Source of the DNA: Chara braunii
Lineage: Eukaryota > Streptophyta > Charophyceae > Charales > Characeae
Length of the DNA: 45,339 bases
NCBI GenBank assembly: GCA_003427395.1
Contig: BFEA01000174.1
Location: forward strand, 2,604,192-2,649,530
Direction: 5' to 3'
Shown piece after piece: positions 1 to 9,595 of the stretch (its first letter is position 1; each line of letters starts with the position of its first letter). A program made the position numbers and the translations under genes. The notes under the pieces are model-generated. The model did not search any database, was not told the DNA's origin, and saw only the letters and a list, made by a program, of their open reading frames with translations.

Positions 1-61
1 GGACTAGGGATCGAGCCCTGGGATCTGCATCCGCTACTGCAAACAGGTGAATACCGTTTCT
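1..61 (-). repeat. 3' LTR of element A, inner edge only
   Basis: Bases 1-60 are identical to 7936-7995 and to 8026-8085, the outer end of the 5' LTR. Similarity stops at 61, where this copy has T and the other LTR has A. In element orientation the LTR would start TGAAACGG in the 5' copy and AGAAACGG here, so the terminal T seems mutated in this copy. The rest of the LTR lies left of the window. Confidence 0.85.
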
Positions 62-72
62 CTCCCGCCGGC
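61..72 (-). other. Probable polypurine tract of element A
   Basis: On the minus strand this reads GCCGGCGGGAGA, a purine-rich stretch immediately before the 3' LTR and after the end of the pol frame. Position and composition fit the plus-strand primer of LTR elements. It is short and interrupted by pyrimidines, so the limits are approximate. Confidence 0.4.
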
Positions 73-99
73 CTAAATTCGAGGTCCTCCGAGAATAGT

Positions 100-372
100 T
101 CAGTCCAAGGCAGGATCTTTACCCTTCTTTTCTCTTTCGTAAGCTCTAACTACGTCGGGAGCTGTTTCTTGAAGTTCAGCTCTAGTAAACCAGCGGTCGT
201 CCTCGGGTTCCTGATAAGAAAATCTGACTTTATACTGTTTCTGTGGGTGACCTCTACCTCCTGCTCTGAATACATCTTGACCTACAATGCCTTCAATGTC
301 ATATCTTCCATCCATGTCCGGATGTATCATGGATCTTCTAGATGGGAATTGTTGGCTTGTGACACACGGCAA
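100..372 (-). pseudogene. Chromodomain end of pol, element A
   Basis: The frame contains YDIEGIVGQDVF, then QYKVRF, then DDRWFTRAEL, which is the order of conserved strands and helix in the chromodomains that end chromovirus integrases. These modules read histone marks or heterochromatin and steer integration. About 60 residues of the 90-residue frame belong to the domain. The annotated start is only the frame opening; in the parent protein it followed the integrase C-terminal domain directly, and here the two are separated by a frameshift (overlap with the next frame at 327-372). No aromatic-cage assignment is attempted. Family assignment is good; activity is very unlikely because the upstream frame is broken. 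Confidence 0.75.
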
Positions 373-887
373 CAGCTTCGATGCATGAACACGGGGTAGG
401 TGTGGAGGTGTGTTGGGATCTCTACTGTGTAGGACGGCCCATCCTCTCCGCCCTTAACTTCTAGAACTGGCCACGGTCCTCTGTATTCGGGCAGTAACTT
501 CTGCGAGATGTTCTCCTCAAGAGCAAACTCTTTGGACTTGACCCAGACCAGTTCGCCTACTTGAAACTGTGATGGGCGACGGTGCTTGTTAGCCTGTTCT
601 ATCATTCGATGCTGGGCCTTCCTGAGGTTCTCTACGGTAGCTAACTCCTCCTCGTGCTGTATTGCAAACTCTCTAGTACCGGACGGTAGCCTGTGAATCT
701 GGTCCCGGTTAAGTCCTCCAAACGGTCTACGGGGTTTAAAGGACTTGTGCAGCTCATTGGGAGTGCGACACGTGGCTAAGTGCACGCTGTTATTATAGGC
801 ACTGGCTACCTTGGGCAACATCTCATCCCAATTGACTTGATCAGGTCTAATGTACATACGCAGAGCTTGTTGCAGGATCTTATTCAT
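327..887 (-). pseudogene. Integrase C-terminal region, element A
   Basis: The frame starts at MNKILQQALRMYIRPDQ, directly after an in-frame TAG (888-890) that follows the integrase motif NGQTE. It continues through ASAYNNSVH and the GELVWVKSKEFAL segment to KLLPEYRGPWPV and YTVEIPTHLH. These are the standard landmarks of the gypsy integrase core end, GPF-like C-terminal domain and the link to the chromodomain. The TAG sits where related elements have a glutamine codon, so the two integrase frames were once one. A frameshift near 330-370 separates it from the chromodomain. Confidence 0.8.
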
Positions 888-1202
888 CTATTCGGTCTGA
901 CCGTTAGTCTCTGGGTGTTGGCCAGATGACATTAACAACTTTGACCCATAGACTTTCATAAGTTCCTGCCAGTTCTGACTAGTGAACCTAGACAGCGGAA
1001 TCCCGTGATCACTAATCCAATGGTAAAAAAACTTTTGAATTCCTAACTCAGTGCGTGCCTCTATAGGCAAAGGAACAAAAACTGCATATTTGCTAAATCT
1101 ATAAACTATCACCATGACTTGGCTATTTCCATGTCTGCTCTTAACACCAGCATCCATGAAGTCGATGGAGACTGAATCTCCAAGCTGGTCAGGGATAGGC
1201 AA
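888..1202 (-). pseudogene. Integrase catalytic core, element A, second aspartate missing
   Basis: The RNase-H-fold integrase core begins at SVSIDFMDAG (first catalytic Asp), continues through VYRFSKYAVFVPL and ends at HPETNGQTE (catalytic Glu). Between GIPLS and RFTSQNW the family normally has a segment of the type IVSDRDP carrying the second catalytic Asp. Here the flanking residues are joined directly, an in-frame loss of about seven codons. The frame remains open, so the product would be a complete-looking but dead core. It is preceded by the zinc-binding domain in another frame and followed by an in-frame TAG. Confidence 0.8.
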
Positions 1203-1405
1203 GGGTCAAAAAAGACCTAGAAGGGCACACGTAGTTGTCTTGTTTCTTTGGCAGACTTTGCAACTGCGAACATATTCTATGCAGTCAACTTTCATCCCTG
1301 GCCATGTATACGCCTGCATCAAATTGGCTAAAGTCTTTTGCCAACCGAAATGTCCCTCTGTATCATGGCATTCCCCTAGGATCAGGCTACGGATCTCCTC
1401 ACTTG
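1203..1405 (-). pseudogene. Integrase zinc-binding (HHCC) domain, element A
   Basis: A third frame, shifted by one base from the frame at 1399-1698, reads ECHDTEGHFGWQKT and then VRSCKVCQRNK. The pairs H-x4-H and C-x2-C are the HHCC zinc-binding module that precedes the catalytic core in gypsy integrases. The four metal ligands are all present. No start codon applies because this is an internal part of a former polyprotein. The shift at about 1405 and a stop near 1203 isolate it from its neighbours. Confidence 0.75.
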
Positions 1406-1698
1406 TTGGGAACGCATAGACGGTCCACTACATTGGTCTTTTCGAATAATAGTCCCTCTGTAGTGCGGTAATGTGGTTCAGTCCTTGGGGCCTCCTTAAC
1501 TCGCTTGAGGAGGTCGCTATAGATAGGATCCTGCGCATACACCTGTCTTACTTTGTCTTGCAGGTCTGTTCCTATATCTAGATAGTGAACTATAGCTCCA
1601 AAGTAGTCTGATCTCCTACTTAGAGCATCCACAACTACATTGTACTTGCCTTTGACAGGTTTGAGCTCAAAGTGATACTGGTCTATCTCAGCGTCCAC
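1399..1698 (-). pseudogene. RNase H end and RNase H-integrase linker, element A
   Basis: The frame opens with DAEIDQYHFELKPVKGKYN and VVDALSRRSDY. The latter is the conserved 'ADALSR' landmark at the end of the RNase H/connection region of gypsy pol. The rest (YAQDPIYSDLLKR, TEGLLFEK, DRLCVPNK) is the linker leading to the integrase zinc domain. It overlaps the upstream RNase H frame by 16 bases, marking one frameshift, and ends at a second one before the HHCC motif. Confidence 0.75.
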
Positions 1699-2300
1699 CT
1701 AGTCAACTTAGACGTTATCTTGTTTTGCGTCTCCAGCCACCTAAGAGTCTCGTGGTCTGAATATACTTTGAAGTGCCTCCCAAGCAGGTAATGCTTCCAG
1801 TGCTCTAAGGCCTGTCTGAGAGCGTAGAGTTCTCTCTCGTAAATCGAGGTAGCTACCTTCTCTGAGGGCATCCTCTCTGACATGAACTCTACGGGTCTAT
1901 AGCCATTGCCGTCGTCCTGTTGCAACACGGCGCCTATACCATACTGACTCGCGTCCGTGGTGACGACAAATGACAAGGACGGATCCGCTACCTTGAGGAC
2001 AGGGTACTCTATCAACGCACGCTTTAACTTCTTGAGCGTGGATGCACAATCTTTGTCCCACTGCCAGATTGCTTCTTTCTTTAGCAACCGACGAAGTGGA
2101 GCGGCGATAGTCGAAAAGTTCCTCACGAACTTCCTATAATAGTTAGTCAGGCCTAAGAACGACCGCAACTCTGTCAGTGTGCGGGGTGTCGACCAATCTC
2201 TAATCGCCGCTATCTTGCTGTCCTCAGGTTTAATCCCGTCTCCGTCTAAAATGTGGCCCAAGTACAAAACTTTCCTTGACCCACTCACACTTCTTCGCAT
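1683..2300 (-). pseudogene. RT thumb and RNase H, element A
   Basis: The frame carries the RT thumb landmarks KVLYLGHILDGDGI and LRSFLGLTNYYRKFVRNFS, then the RNase H domain. The RNase H acidic residues are visible as VTTDAS (Asp), YERELYAL (Glu) and YSDHETLRWL (Asp). This 205-residue frame is the best preserved part of element A pol. It is separated by stops from the YLDD region upstream and by a frameshift at about 1690 downstream. RNase H would remove the RNA template during reverse transcription. Confidence 0.85.
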
Positions 2301-3062
2301 TGATCTTGAAAGACCTGCCGCAAATGACCCTGATGCTCTTGGAGGGTCCTACTAAAAACTAGATATCGTCTAAATAAACTACGACGAATCTACTAACCAA
2401 GGCCTAAACAGATCATTCATACATCGCTGAAATGTAGCTGGTGCATTGGTCAGTCCAAAAGGCATCACTATAAACTCATAATGCCCATATCTAGTCCGGA
2501 AGGCAGTCTTGTACTTGTTGTCAGGATGAACTTCTACCTGATGATATCCGAACTTTAAATCTATCTTTGAAAAATATCTGCAACCTTGCACCCGATCTAA
2601 AAGATCGTCTATCCTGGGCAGCGGTTCAGCGTTCTTCACTGTAATCGCATTCAAACCCCTATAATCTATACACATGCGCAACTCTCCCTCCTTTTTGGGG
2701 ACAAACAACACTGATGCTCCAAAAGGAGACGAACTGGGCCTAATCCAACCCTTTTCGAGGAGCTCGTCCAACTACTTGCGCAACTCCTCTAACTCCCATG
2801 GGGACATCCCGTAGACTGCTCCCTTAGGAGTCTTGCTGCCAGACTCTATCTCTATTCGGTGCTGGATCGGCCGCGACACTACTCCTGTTGGCGGCTCTGC
2901 TAAGTCTTTAAACTCTTCCAGCAGCTTGGCGATGATTGGATCCATTGACTTATCTTCTGTAGGCTTAGTGACAGACCTTATGTAGGCTACGAAGATTTGT
3001 TCCTCTAACTGCTCCTTCACTAGTCGCGCAAACGAGGGAGCACTGAGACAGCAATGTGCCAA
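2301..3062 (-). pseudogene. Reverse transcriptase fingers and palm, element A
   Basis: From right to left this contains the pre-RT linker (PIQHRIEIESGSKTPKG), [30 protein letters not shown], the first catalytic Asp in [11 protein letters not shown], and [12 protein letters not shown]. The YLDD active-site motif is at 2365-2376 in a neighbouring frame, followed at once by a stop. An in-frame TAG at 2772-2774 separates ELEELRK from LDELLEKGW, where relatives have glutamine. The motifs are intact enough to place it in Ty3/gypsy. The frame changes around 2379 and the stops show it is not functional. Confidence 0.85.
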
Positions 3063-3074
3063 GGAGTTGTCTAC

Positions 3075-3550
3075 TCATGACACATGAAACAAATGGGCCG
3101 TCTTAACCTCGCCTGACGGACTAGGGAGCCTACACTCATGCTCTCTTAAGTGGAGTGTGGCCCCTGCTGCCTCTCCCCAGTCCATACCTAGGACTATATC
3201 AAAAGGGAGGTCATCCTGTACGAGGAGAGTCAGGGAGTGGATAACTTTTTCCACCTTTCCATCTTTCTCTAGGCGAAAATACGCCCGGACTCCCTCTACG
3301 TAGCCCTCAACACGCATCGTGCGGTTGTCTGCGAGGTCATGACTATGGGGTCTGTTAACTTTTGGACTTTTAACCCTAGCCTTAGCTTCTTCAGCGCCCT
3401 ACGGCTAATATAACTGCCCGTAGCCCCTGAGTCTATAAGGGCTCCTACGCTGCTTTTAAAAACTTCTTCATTTACTAACACTAGTTGTCCTTTGCTTTCC
3501 TTCTTCATTTTGGCCCTGGCAAGCATCCTTTCTTTCAATTCTTTAGCCAC
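3075..3550 (-). pseudogene. Retropepsin-type aspartic protease, element A
   Basis: Two overlapping frames make up this domain. The right-hand one has ALIDSGATGSYISRRAL, the catalytic DSG loop of retropepsins. The left-hand one has LPFDIVLGMDWG, the second conserved strand and flap-side motif (usually ILG followed by W). They overlap at 3296-3317, so one frameshift lies between. The protease would cut the Gag-Pol polyprotein. A stop at about 3072 separates it from the RT linker. Confidence 0.8.
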
Positions 3551-3638
3551 GCCTGTGAGGGAAGTGCCTAGAGATATGTTAATACAGGCAGTCTCTGGAC
3601 AACTAACTAGGCACTAGCCTGCAACCTCTGCCGTAGGC

Positions 3639-4062
3639 TCATGTGGTGTGGGAGTTTCTTGTTGGTGCGCGCTCGCTTCCCCACATGGCCTTGTTGTAGG
3701 AGCAGTTGCAACCCCTACCGGCGGCTGCCTTTTGACCCTTGGGCAGCCGATCGGGCCTCTCTATACTTAGGACAATATTTGATAATGTGGGCCGGGTCAC
3801 CGCAGTATATGCACTGACCCTGGTCCACACGTTGCGGCCATACACGCTGGTCCAGGCCCAAATCTTCCCATGGTCTGGCCTGTGGCAAGCCTGGGTGCCA
3901 TCCTTCTCTCCTTTGAGGTGATCTTCCACCTCTTCTCTGTGGTGACCGACTAAAACGTGAGCGATTTGGCGGGGGAACTTGACCCCTATCTCCCTCTTGG
4001 CGATTCCTTTGGCCGCCAACCCCCTGTGCGCCCTGTCCTCGACCACCAAAGGCCTGGCCCCT
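3639..4062 (-). pseudogene. Gag C-terminus with CCHC zinc knuckle, element A
   Basis: The longest frame here is not the ancestral one. In another frame the minus strand near 3768-3825 reads QCIYCGDPAHIIKYC, a perfect C-x2-C-x4-H-x4-C zinc knuckle of the nucleocapsid type that binds genomic RNA. Around it the sequence is charged and glycine-rich. It lies between the Gag core and the protease, as expected. Frameshifts on both sides break the link. Confidence 0.7.
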
Positions 4063-5017
4063 CTAGCCCTGGCTTCCTCCCCTGCCTTGCGGCCTCCCTC
4101 CAGTCGCGACAGCAGTGTAGGTCCTCCCCTGGCCCACGCCACTATCATCCTCCTCATCTAGCCCCCAGTCAATCTGACTGTAGGGGACTTCGTCGGTACC
4201 ACCCTCGTCTAAAGTGAGGATCAAACGATCCTTTGCCCTAACTTGGCTTGAGATGGTCCGACCCTTCCACTTTTTCCCCTTATTTGAGTCCTTGTGCCAG
4301 AAAGTGGACACTGGCATGGACTTCGCTTCGTACAGCACCACCTCTCTACTCAGTGCGTCATACGTCATGGTGGGCTGTTGACTCTTGTCGAAAAAGTGCC
4401 CTCGTAAGGGCTCTGGCATGGTTCGATAAAATAATTGGACCACTTGGGCCTCAGTGACCCCATGGTCTGGGACGACTACCAAGTCATTCATAACTGCCTT
4501 GAGTGCTCGGGCACTCCTCCACTGTCGTGAGTGGATTGTTTGCAGTTTGTATGAGGCCTACGCCTCTCCTGAGATCAGCGAATCGCTTGTGGAGGAGTCT
4601 GAAGAATTGAGGAAGGGGGGTGACTTTTGAATAAGCAACCATGTTGTTCTCACAACTGGCTGCGCGCGCTAGGGACCGAGCGAAATTGGCCGCGTCATCT
4701 TTTAGAGCATGGAAGGCTACCAGGATCTGCTCCTCAGGTGCGATATGCTGTAAATATACATAACTATTGACACTAGCCTCCCAGTTATCCAAATTTTCTT
4801 CGGATTTCCCGCCATACTCATTTGGGAACTTGAGCTTGACAGACTCTTTGTGGGGAGGTGCTTCGGCCTCTGTCGTGGCCACTACCTTGGCGCCTTCAAT
4901 GGCGCCTGCACAGAACTTGTTTGCGCCCTCTTCCAGTCTCCTAACTTCGGACCCGGCGTGGGTCACCACGTCGCGCGCAAACTCTCGGAACCCGGTCCGG
5001 ATGGAATGGAGGGCCAC
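4063..5017 (-). pseudogene. Gag capsid region, element A
   Basis: Two frames, 4484-5017 and 4063-4491, overlap by 8 bases and together form the Gag core. Landmarks are KLKFPNEYGGKSEENLDNWE near the start, QILVAFHALKDDAANFARSL, and then VVQLFYRTMPEPLRGHFF. These fit the retrotransposon Gag fold, with the typical entry motif 'F.G....W' and the mid-domain 'L.G.A..W' region, here read as LKDDAANFA. The product would assemble the virus-like particle. The frameshift at about 4487 disrupts it. Confidence 0.7.
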
Positions 5018-5030
5018 CTCTTGGCCCTTA

Positions 5031-5751
5031 CTAGCTTTGGTAGTGCTCTGTCCAGGCCTGTCCCAAAATTTCTAGATAACTCAAAGTCTTGTCTAGTCTG
5101 GCCTGGGTGTCCTGCTGTGCTCCCACTTCTTGCTTACACGACTGTATCCTTTTCACTTCCTTGGCCATCCGGTTGGCCTCCTCCCTCCTCCTCTTCTTCT
5201 CCCTTGCTAGACTCAGTTTCCACTCGAATCTCTTTTCATTTTCTAGCGTCTGGCGGTCCAGGGGATCTTCCATAGCTTCCAGCTCCCTGGCTATGACTTC
5301 TTTCTCCTCCTGAGGCACATATAACATTGCCTCTTCGTCCTCTCCCAACGATAAATTAGCAACCCATTCACTGATCTTCTTTTCCACCCACGCATCTTCT
5401 CCCTTCGTGCCACTGCTCTCCCCTCTACTCCAGTGCACTTTCTCTCGAGGGGCTCTTCTCCTTCGAAGTCTTCCTTCTCCTCTGCTGCAGCTTCTTCGGC
5501 AGCCCTCTTTTTCTCTTCCTCCTATGCTGTAATCTCATCATCTCCTCCTCCAACTTCTTCTTCTTCGTCGCCTGCTCCTCTGCGATTGCCTTCAACTTCG
5601 CCTGTTTGAGGAGCTCCTTCTCCTTCTTCTCTTTTCTCCCTCTTAAAATGGCGGCGAATTGCTCCTCTTGAGCCTGGGTATAAGGGGTAGTACTCTTCCC
5701 ACTACGGGTATCCACCATGCACAACTGAACAACAATTCCACTCCTCACCAC
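5031..5751 (-). pseudogene. Gag N-terminal coiled coil, element A
   Basis: The probable original start is the Met of MVDTRSGKSTTPYTQAQEEQ, ten codons inside the right-hand frame (5425-5751). It leads into a long Lys/Glu/Gln-rich helix (KEKKEKELLKQAKLKAIAEE, KKKKLEEEMMRLQ). After a frameshift at about 5430 it continues as GESSGTKGEDAWVEKKISEW and another charged helix (LAREKKRRREEANRMAKEV). The composition predicts a coiled coil, probably for Gag self-assembly. I recall similar N-termini in charophyte gypsy proteins, but could not search. Confidence 0.65.
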
Positions 5752-6504
5752 TTAGACTTCTACCCCCTGACTAACACAACTTACTAACTCAATCTATAGA
5801 CGACAAAATCCGGACAGGATCCTGTCAACTAGGGTCACTAGCCTGGACCTGCTCTAAGGCTGTCACTACAGGACTCACGGCTGATCAGGAGGCATTTAAG
5901 GAGATCCCCCGTAACTCCTCAGGAATTGTTTAACGTCGCAGACAGGACGACGCGATCAGCAAGTCCTCTCAAGAAGACGGTCTGTTGCGCAGCCCACAAC
6001 TTGGATTTTGGGCCTAACGTGCCACACCGAGCAGCGCGGCGGTCAGTACCGGTCCTTGGGAGGGTTCGTGTCCTCCGGCCAGTTGAGTCGTCAGACACAG
6101 TCTTTAGCCCTACTCAGCCCGTGTGGGTTTGGTCAACAAGGCCCTATCCTCCATCCACAAAGTCCTATCACCTGGACTCGATGCAGAAAGAAGAGACAGA
6201 CAAACTTGACTCAGCAAGTACCACAAGGTGTGTGCACATTCATAGGGCGAGGAGATAGGCTGAAGGCTTGGCGAGAATACACCAGCTCCAACTTGGTCAA
6301 AGTCGTCAACAGCCTTGGTCAACACCTTGGTCAACGCTTGGTCAACGCTGCGGTCAACCCCGGTCAACCCCCGGTTAGCTCCGGTCAACTCTTCGGCTGG
6401 CTATGGCTGCCGTCTTCTTCTTCCTCACCAACCTTCTTCTTCTTCCTCCTTCCTTTCTCCTTCCTCGCCTCTATCTTCCACCCTGGCTATCTTCTTTCTT
6501 TCTC

Positions 6505-6535
6505 TTTTTTTTTTTTTTTGTGTGTGTGTGTGTGT
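6505..6535. repeat. T15 run followed by (GT)8
   Basis: Fifteen T residues (6505-6519) run into eight GT units (6520-6535) inside the leader of element A. Confidence 0.95.
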
Positions 6536-6711
6536 TCGTCTCTCCCTTCACCTTCCTCGGCTATGGTTTCCTCACTCTTCTCGGTCTCTCCCTCCTTCTC
6601 TCACTTCAGCTCCTCCCTTCATCACTCTGTGTCCGAGCTCGGCGGCTATGGCCGCCACTTCACTTCGTTGGACCGCACAACGCTCTGCAACAGGTACGTG
6701 ACAACCAATCT

Positions 6712-6712
<1 letters not shown>

Positions 6713-6773
<61 letters not shown>
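6713..6773. repeat. (TC)n microsatellite, about 30 units
   Basis: An uninterrupted TC dinucleotide run of about 60 bp in the leader of element A. It reads as Arg-Glu or Leu-Ser repeats in translation and causes spurious open frames on both strands. Confidence 0.97.
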
Positions 6774-6776
<3 letters not shown>

Positions 6777-6933
6777 GTTGTCTTCTTGCAGGTACGCACG
6801 GCGACGATCTCCTCCGCAGTCCAGCTATGGCGGACTTCGTCCTCAGCAGCGGCGGACTTCAGCTATGGCGCCCTACCTGGCGCGCGTCTCTGACCTGCGG
6901 CAACGGCGATGGCGCATGGGATAGCGGGTACCA

Positions 6934-6945
6934 GCTCCGATACCA
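6934..6945 (-). other. Primer-binding site of element A
   Basis: The minus strand reads TGGTATCGGAGC, one base from the LTR end. It matches the usual plant initiator-Met tRNA primer site TGGTATCAGAGC at 11 of 12 positions. The same variant occurs in element B at 12199-12210. Confidence 0.85.
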
Positions 6946-7188
6946 ATGCAATCAGACTCGCTTTCTTTCACACCTCATATGCATGTAAACAGGTAGCGCA
7001 GCAAACTGGCGACAAGCGCCCACTCAGAACTTAGAGATATGGTAACCAAGAACACAGTTCAGATACCAGCTCACTTCAGATGGATATGGCGCATTATCGC
7101 CTGTACAACTCTCTGTTCGTCACTCACCCAACTCTGCTGTTCACACACAGGATCACCCTGGATATCCCACACGCGACACACTGTACAC

Positions 7189-7379
7189 ACACGCACACAC
7201 ACACTACACCCTTCTTCCAGCTATGGCGGCTATGGCCGCTACTACCTCTACCGCTATGGCTAAGCTCTCCTTCTCGCCCACTTNACACGCACACACACAC
7301 TACACCCTTCTTCCAGCTATGGCGGCTATGGCCGCTACTACCTCTACCGCTATGGCTAAGCTCTCCTTCTCGCCCACTT
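7189..7379. repeat. Perfect 95-bp duplication around an N (7284)
   Basis: Bases 7189-7283 and 7285-7379 are identical and are separated only by one N. This is the signature of two overlapping contig ends joined without merging, so the second copy is probably not real. Confidence 0.9.
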
Positions 7380-7906
7380 CGTCTTCGGGCATACTGCAGA
7401 CCACCTCGCACAAGTCGCTGTGGCAGCGCTTCCGCATGGCTTACGCAGGAATGAATGAATGGCTGGGCTCTGCCTCTTGATTTATACTTCTGTAACTCGT
7501 TGGTCTGCCCCTTTCCCATGCCCGTGGTGCACACAAACCCATACGGGTACTTGCTTGACTGGACTAGGACTGACTGGGACTGGGTACCGCTGACTCAGCA
7601 CCGGTGGACTCCACCACTTGCCCACTTGCCTCTGGACTACTGTGAACAACGTGTGAAGGGGCACTTCCGGACCTTCCGGAAGTCTGTGGACTTGGCCCTC
7701 CGACACTGTAGCAGCTACGACCTTGACCCTTCAGGACTGTAGCAGTTACAACCTTGACCTTTCAGAAGTCCTACAGCTACAACTTCTAGGACCTACTAAG
7801 ACCTACAAACAACAGGTCTACAGATCGAACCCCTACCACCTACGGACCCTACGACAGTCTACCAACTATTACGAATACACAGGTCACGGGTTCAACTATC
7901 GGGGTC

Positions 7907-8085
7907 GACAAAGATACTGTACACAGGTAAGGTGAGGACTAGGGATCGAGCCCTGGGATCTGCATCCGCTACTGCAAACAGGTGAATACCGTTTCNGACA
8001 AAGATACTGTACACAGGTAAGGTGAGGACTAGGGATCGAGCCCTGGGATCTGCATCCGCTACTGCAAACAGGTGAATACCGTTTC
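7907..8085. repeat. Perfect 89-bp duplication around an N (7996)
   Basis: Bases 7907-7995 and 7997-8085 are identical with a single N between them, as at 7284. An assembly join is the likely cause. Confidence 0.9.
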
Positions 8086-8086
8086 A

Positions 8087-8894
8087 CCTTTGGGGCTTCG
8101 CAATATATGTGGGGATGTTAGTCCAGAGGAGGACTTGGGTGTGTGGGGAAGGGGGAGGAGAGTCATTTGCCCAAGCACAGTGTTCTGCTGTAATCAGGTT
8201 GTGAAGAATGTCTTCCGGCTCCTGGCTGGGTCATACACTGCAGGTCTCTGAGCTGTTTGGATCATTTTTCCTGTGCCGCATGGGAAGCCATTCGTTGGCT
8301 GGGAGGGTGGCATGCAAGATCAGTCACTGTAGGCTCCTGATTTTGACCGGTCGGTTGGATTTGAATTTTCGCCATGGAATTTTGATGTCTAAGTTAAGGG
8401 CATTACCCAGGATTTAATTTTGATGTCTAAGTTAAGGTCATTTACCCAGGATTCTTCTCCATCGTTTGGTCAACGTGCCAAATTCGTTCGGGCTGCAGGG
8501 ATGTTTATCGCCGGTTCTGGGTCCTTGGTTCGCAATAGCATGGGGCATCCCAATTTGACTGTGTAATCATATATGGCAGTTGGGGTCTGTTGCTTTTCTC
8601 TGGTGTTACTTGCCACATCCATTCAGCAGCCGGGTTGAATTCCAGATCCGAAAACTTTCCACGGGTTGTTTCGAAAAGGAGCTGCTCCACCTCTTCGTTT
8701 ACTGCTTCTGGTAAGATCCTGCTGGAGTATTTAATTGGAAATGCAGTGAAGATGGCATGGTGAGTCTACAAGTCAGTCTGTGGGACAATGAAGGGTCCTG
8801 ATTAAGGACTCCCCACTCTCCTGATTTCCATGTGCGAATTTTTCAGTGAGGTGTCGTCCATCCTTCCATATGCTGTGAATGATCTGTTGGAGAT
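8087..8894. other. Flank of element A, no gene recognised
   Basis: This lies right of the 5' LTR. Apart from a tandem 38-bp duplication I see no motif. Short open frames on both strands show no family features. It may be decayed LINE sequence, since LINE remains start just downstream. Confidence 0.5.
8378..8454. repeat. 38-bp tandem duplication
   Basis: Two adjacent copies start at 8378 and 8416, both beginning AATTTTGATGTCTAAGTTAA and differing by a few bases and one insertion. Confidence 0.9.
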
Positions 8895-9004
8895 TCTGTT
8901 AAATGATGGCAACCTGGGCTACCAGCCGGGCCGCCTGGGTCACCTTGTTTCTGTTAAATGATGGTGACCTGGGCTACCAGCCAGGCCGCCTGGGCCACCT
9001 TGTT
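8895..9004. repeat. 55-bp tandem duplication
   Basis: Two adjacent copies (8895-8949 and 8950-9004) begin TCTGTTAAATGATGG and differ at only a few positions. They lie at the left edge of recognisable LINE sequence. Confidence 0.9.
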
Positions 9005-9505
9005 TGCCCAGCCAGCCCTCCAATTAACACTGCGTATGGACAAAACCCATATTATCCATGTGTCAAAAGGAGTACCTGCCACAACATCTTTTGGAGTATG
9101 CGGTGGCAACCTTACGGCTAGAGGGGCAGGCGCTTCGCATGAAGATGCTTTTGTGCATAAGAATTTGATTGTCTTTGCTCCTTGAAGGACCATGGGGATG
9201 TGCTGGTAGAAACAGCCCTCAGAAGGATGGTCAAATGGGACGGGCTGACCCTAAACCCTAATTTCAGTTTTGCACCTGTTAACCAAGGAGCTGAAAGGTG
9301 GGTCCCCGTTAACCACTTGTGCTCGCTGGGGGGACAGGCTTTGGCAATTAACCACGCCGTACTGGCCACCATGTGGTACAAACCTTCCTTCTGGGAAATA
9401 CCCAAACATCAGTTGACGAAGCTAAGAACGGCAGCTGCAGCTTATCTCTGGAGAAATGACCATGAACGCGTTAAATGCATCAAAGGGAAATACATCATGG
9501 CTTGA
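8958..9505 (+). pseudogene. LINE ORF2 post-palm and thumb region
   Basis: One frame reads LRMDKTHIIHVSKGVP, like the segment after the FADD motif. The next frame (9182-9505) has LCSLGGQALAINHAVLATMW, then FWEIPKHQLTKLRTAAAAYL. This matches the L1 pattern 'LSLAGR...N.VL.S.W', followed by a helix and 'FLW'. The two frames are out of register, with stops between them, so the region is decayed. I base the assignment on motif order only. Confidence 0.6.
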
Positions 9506-9595
9506 GCATTCTGGACCCGGGCGACGAATTCAGAGTATTGATCTTTAAGGTGATCATTAGACTGCTGATCGATCAGTACATTCTGTGGGTGCCTC

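Larger units (their letters stand above)
5752..6933 (-). other. 5' leader of element A
   Basis: This 1.2-kb stretch lies between the primer site and the Gag start. The plus strand is strongly pyrimidine-rich from 6400 to 6620 and contains a T15 run, a GT run and a long TC run. Open frames on the plus strand here (one spans 6008-6988) are low-complexity artefacts. I see no conserved coding motif. Confidence 0.6.
1..8086 (-). mobile_element. Chromovirus-type Ty3/gypsy LTR retrotransposon A (degenerate)
   Basis: Read right to left, the order is 5' LTR, primer-binding site, leader, gag, protease, RT, RNase H, integrase, chromodomain, polypurine tract, 3' LTR. This is the Ty3/gypsy order with the C-terminal chromodomain of chromoviruses. 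Sixty bases at the window start are identical to the outer edge of the LTR at the other end. That fixes both limits, although most of the 3' LTR lies outside the window. The coding part is broken into about a dozen frames by stops and indels, and the integrase lacks one catalytic aspartate, so the copy cannot be autonomous. The target duplication cannot be checked because the left flank is absent. Confidence 0.9.
6947..8086 (-). repeat. 5' LTR of element A
   Basis: In element orientation it starts TGAAACGG (8086) and ends GATTGCA (6947), so it has the TG...CA ends of LTRs, and the primer site follows one base later. Its outer 60 bases recur at 1-60. The apparent length of 1140 bp includes two perfect duplications around single Ns. 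Without them it would be about 954 bp. It contains a repeated GCTATGGC-type motif near 7220-7260. Confidence 0.85.

Noticed and set aside
6008-6988. Long plus-strand open frame of 326 codons
   Set aside because: It crosses the pyrimidine-rich leader, a T run and the TC microsatellite of element A. The product is Ser/Leu/Phe low complexity with no domain, antisense to the retroelement.
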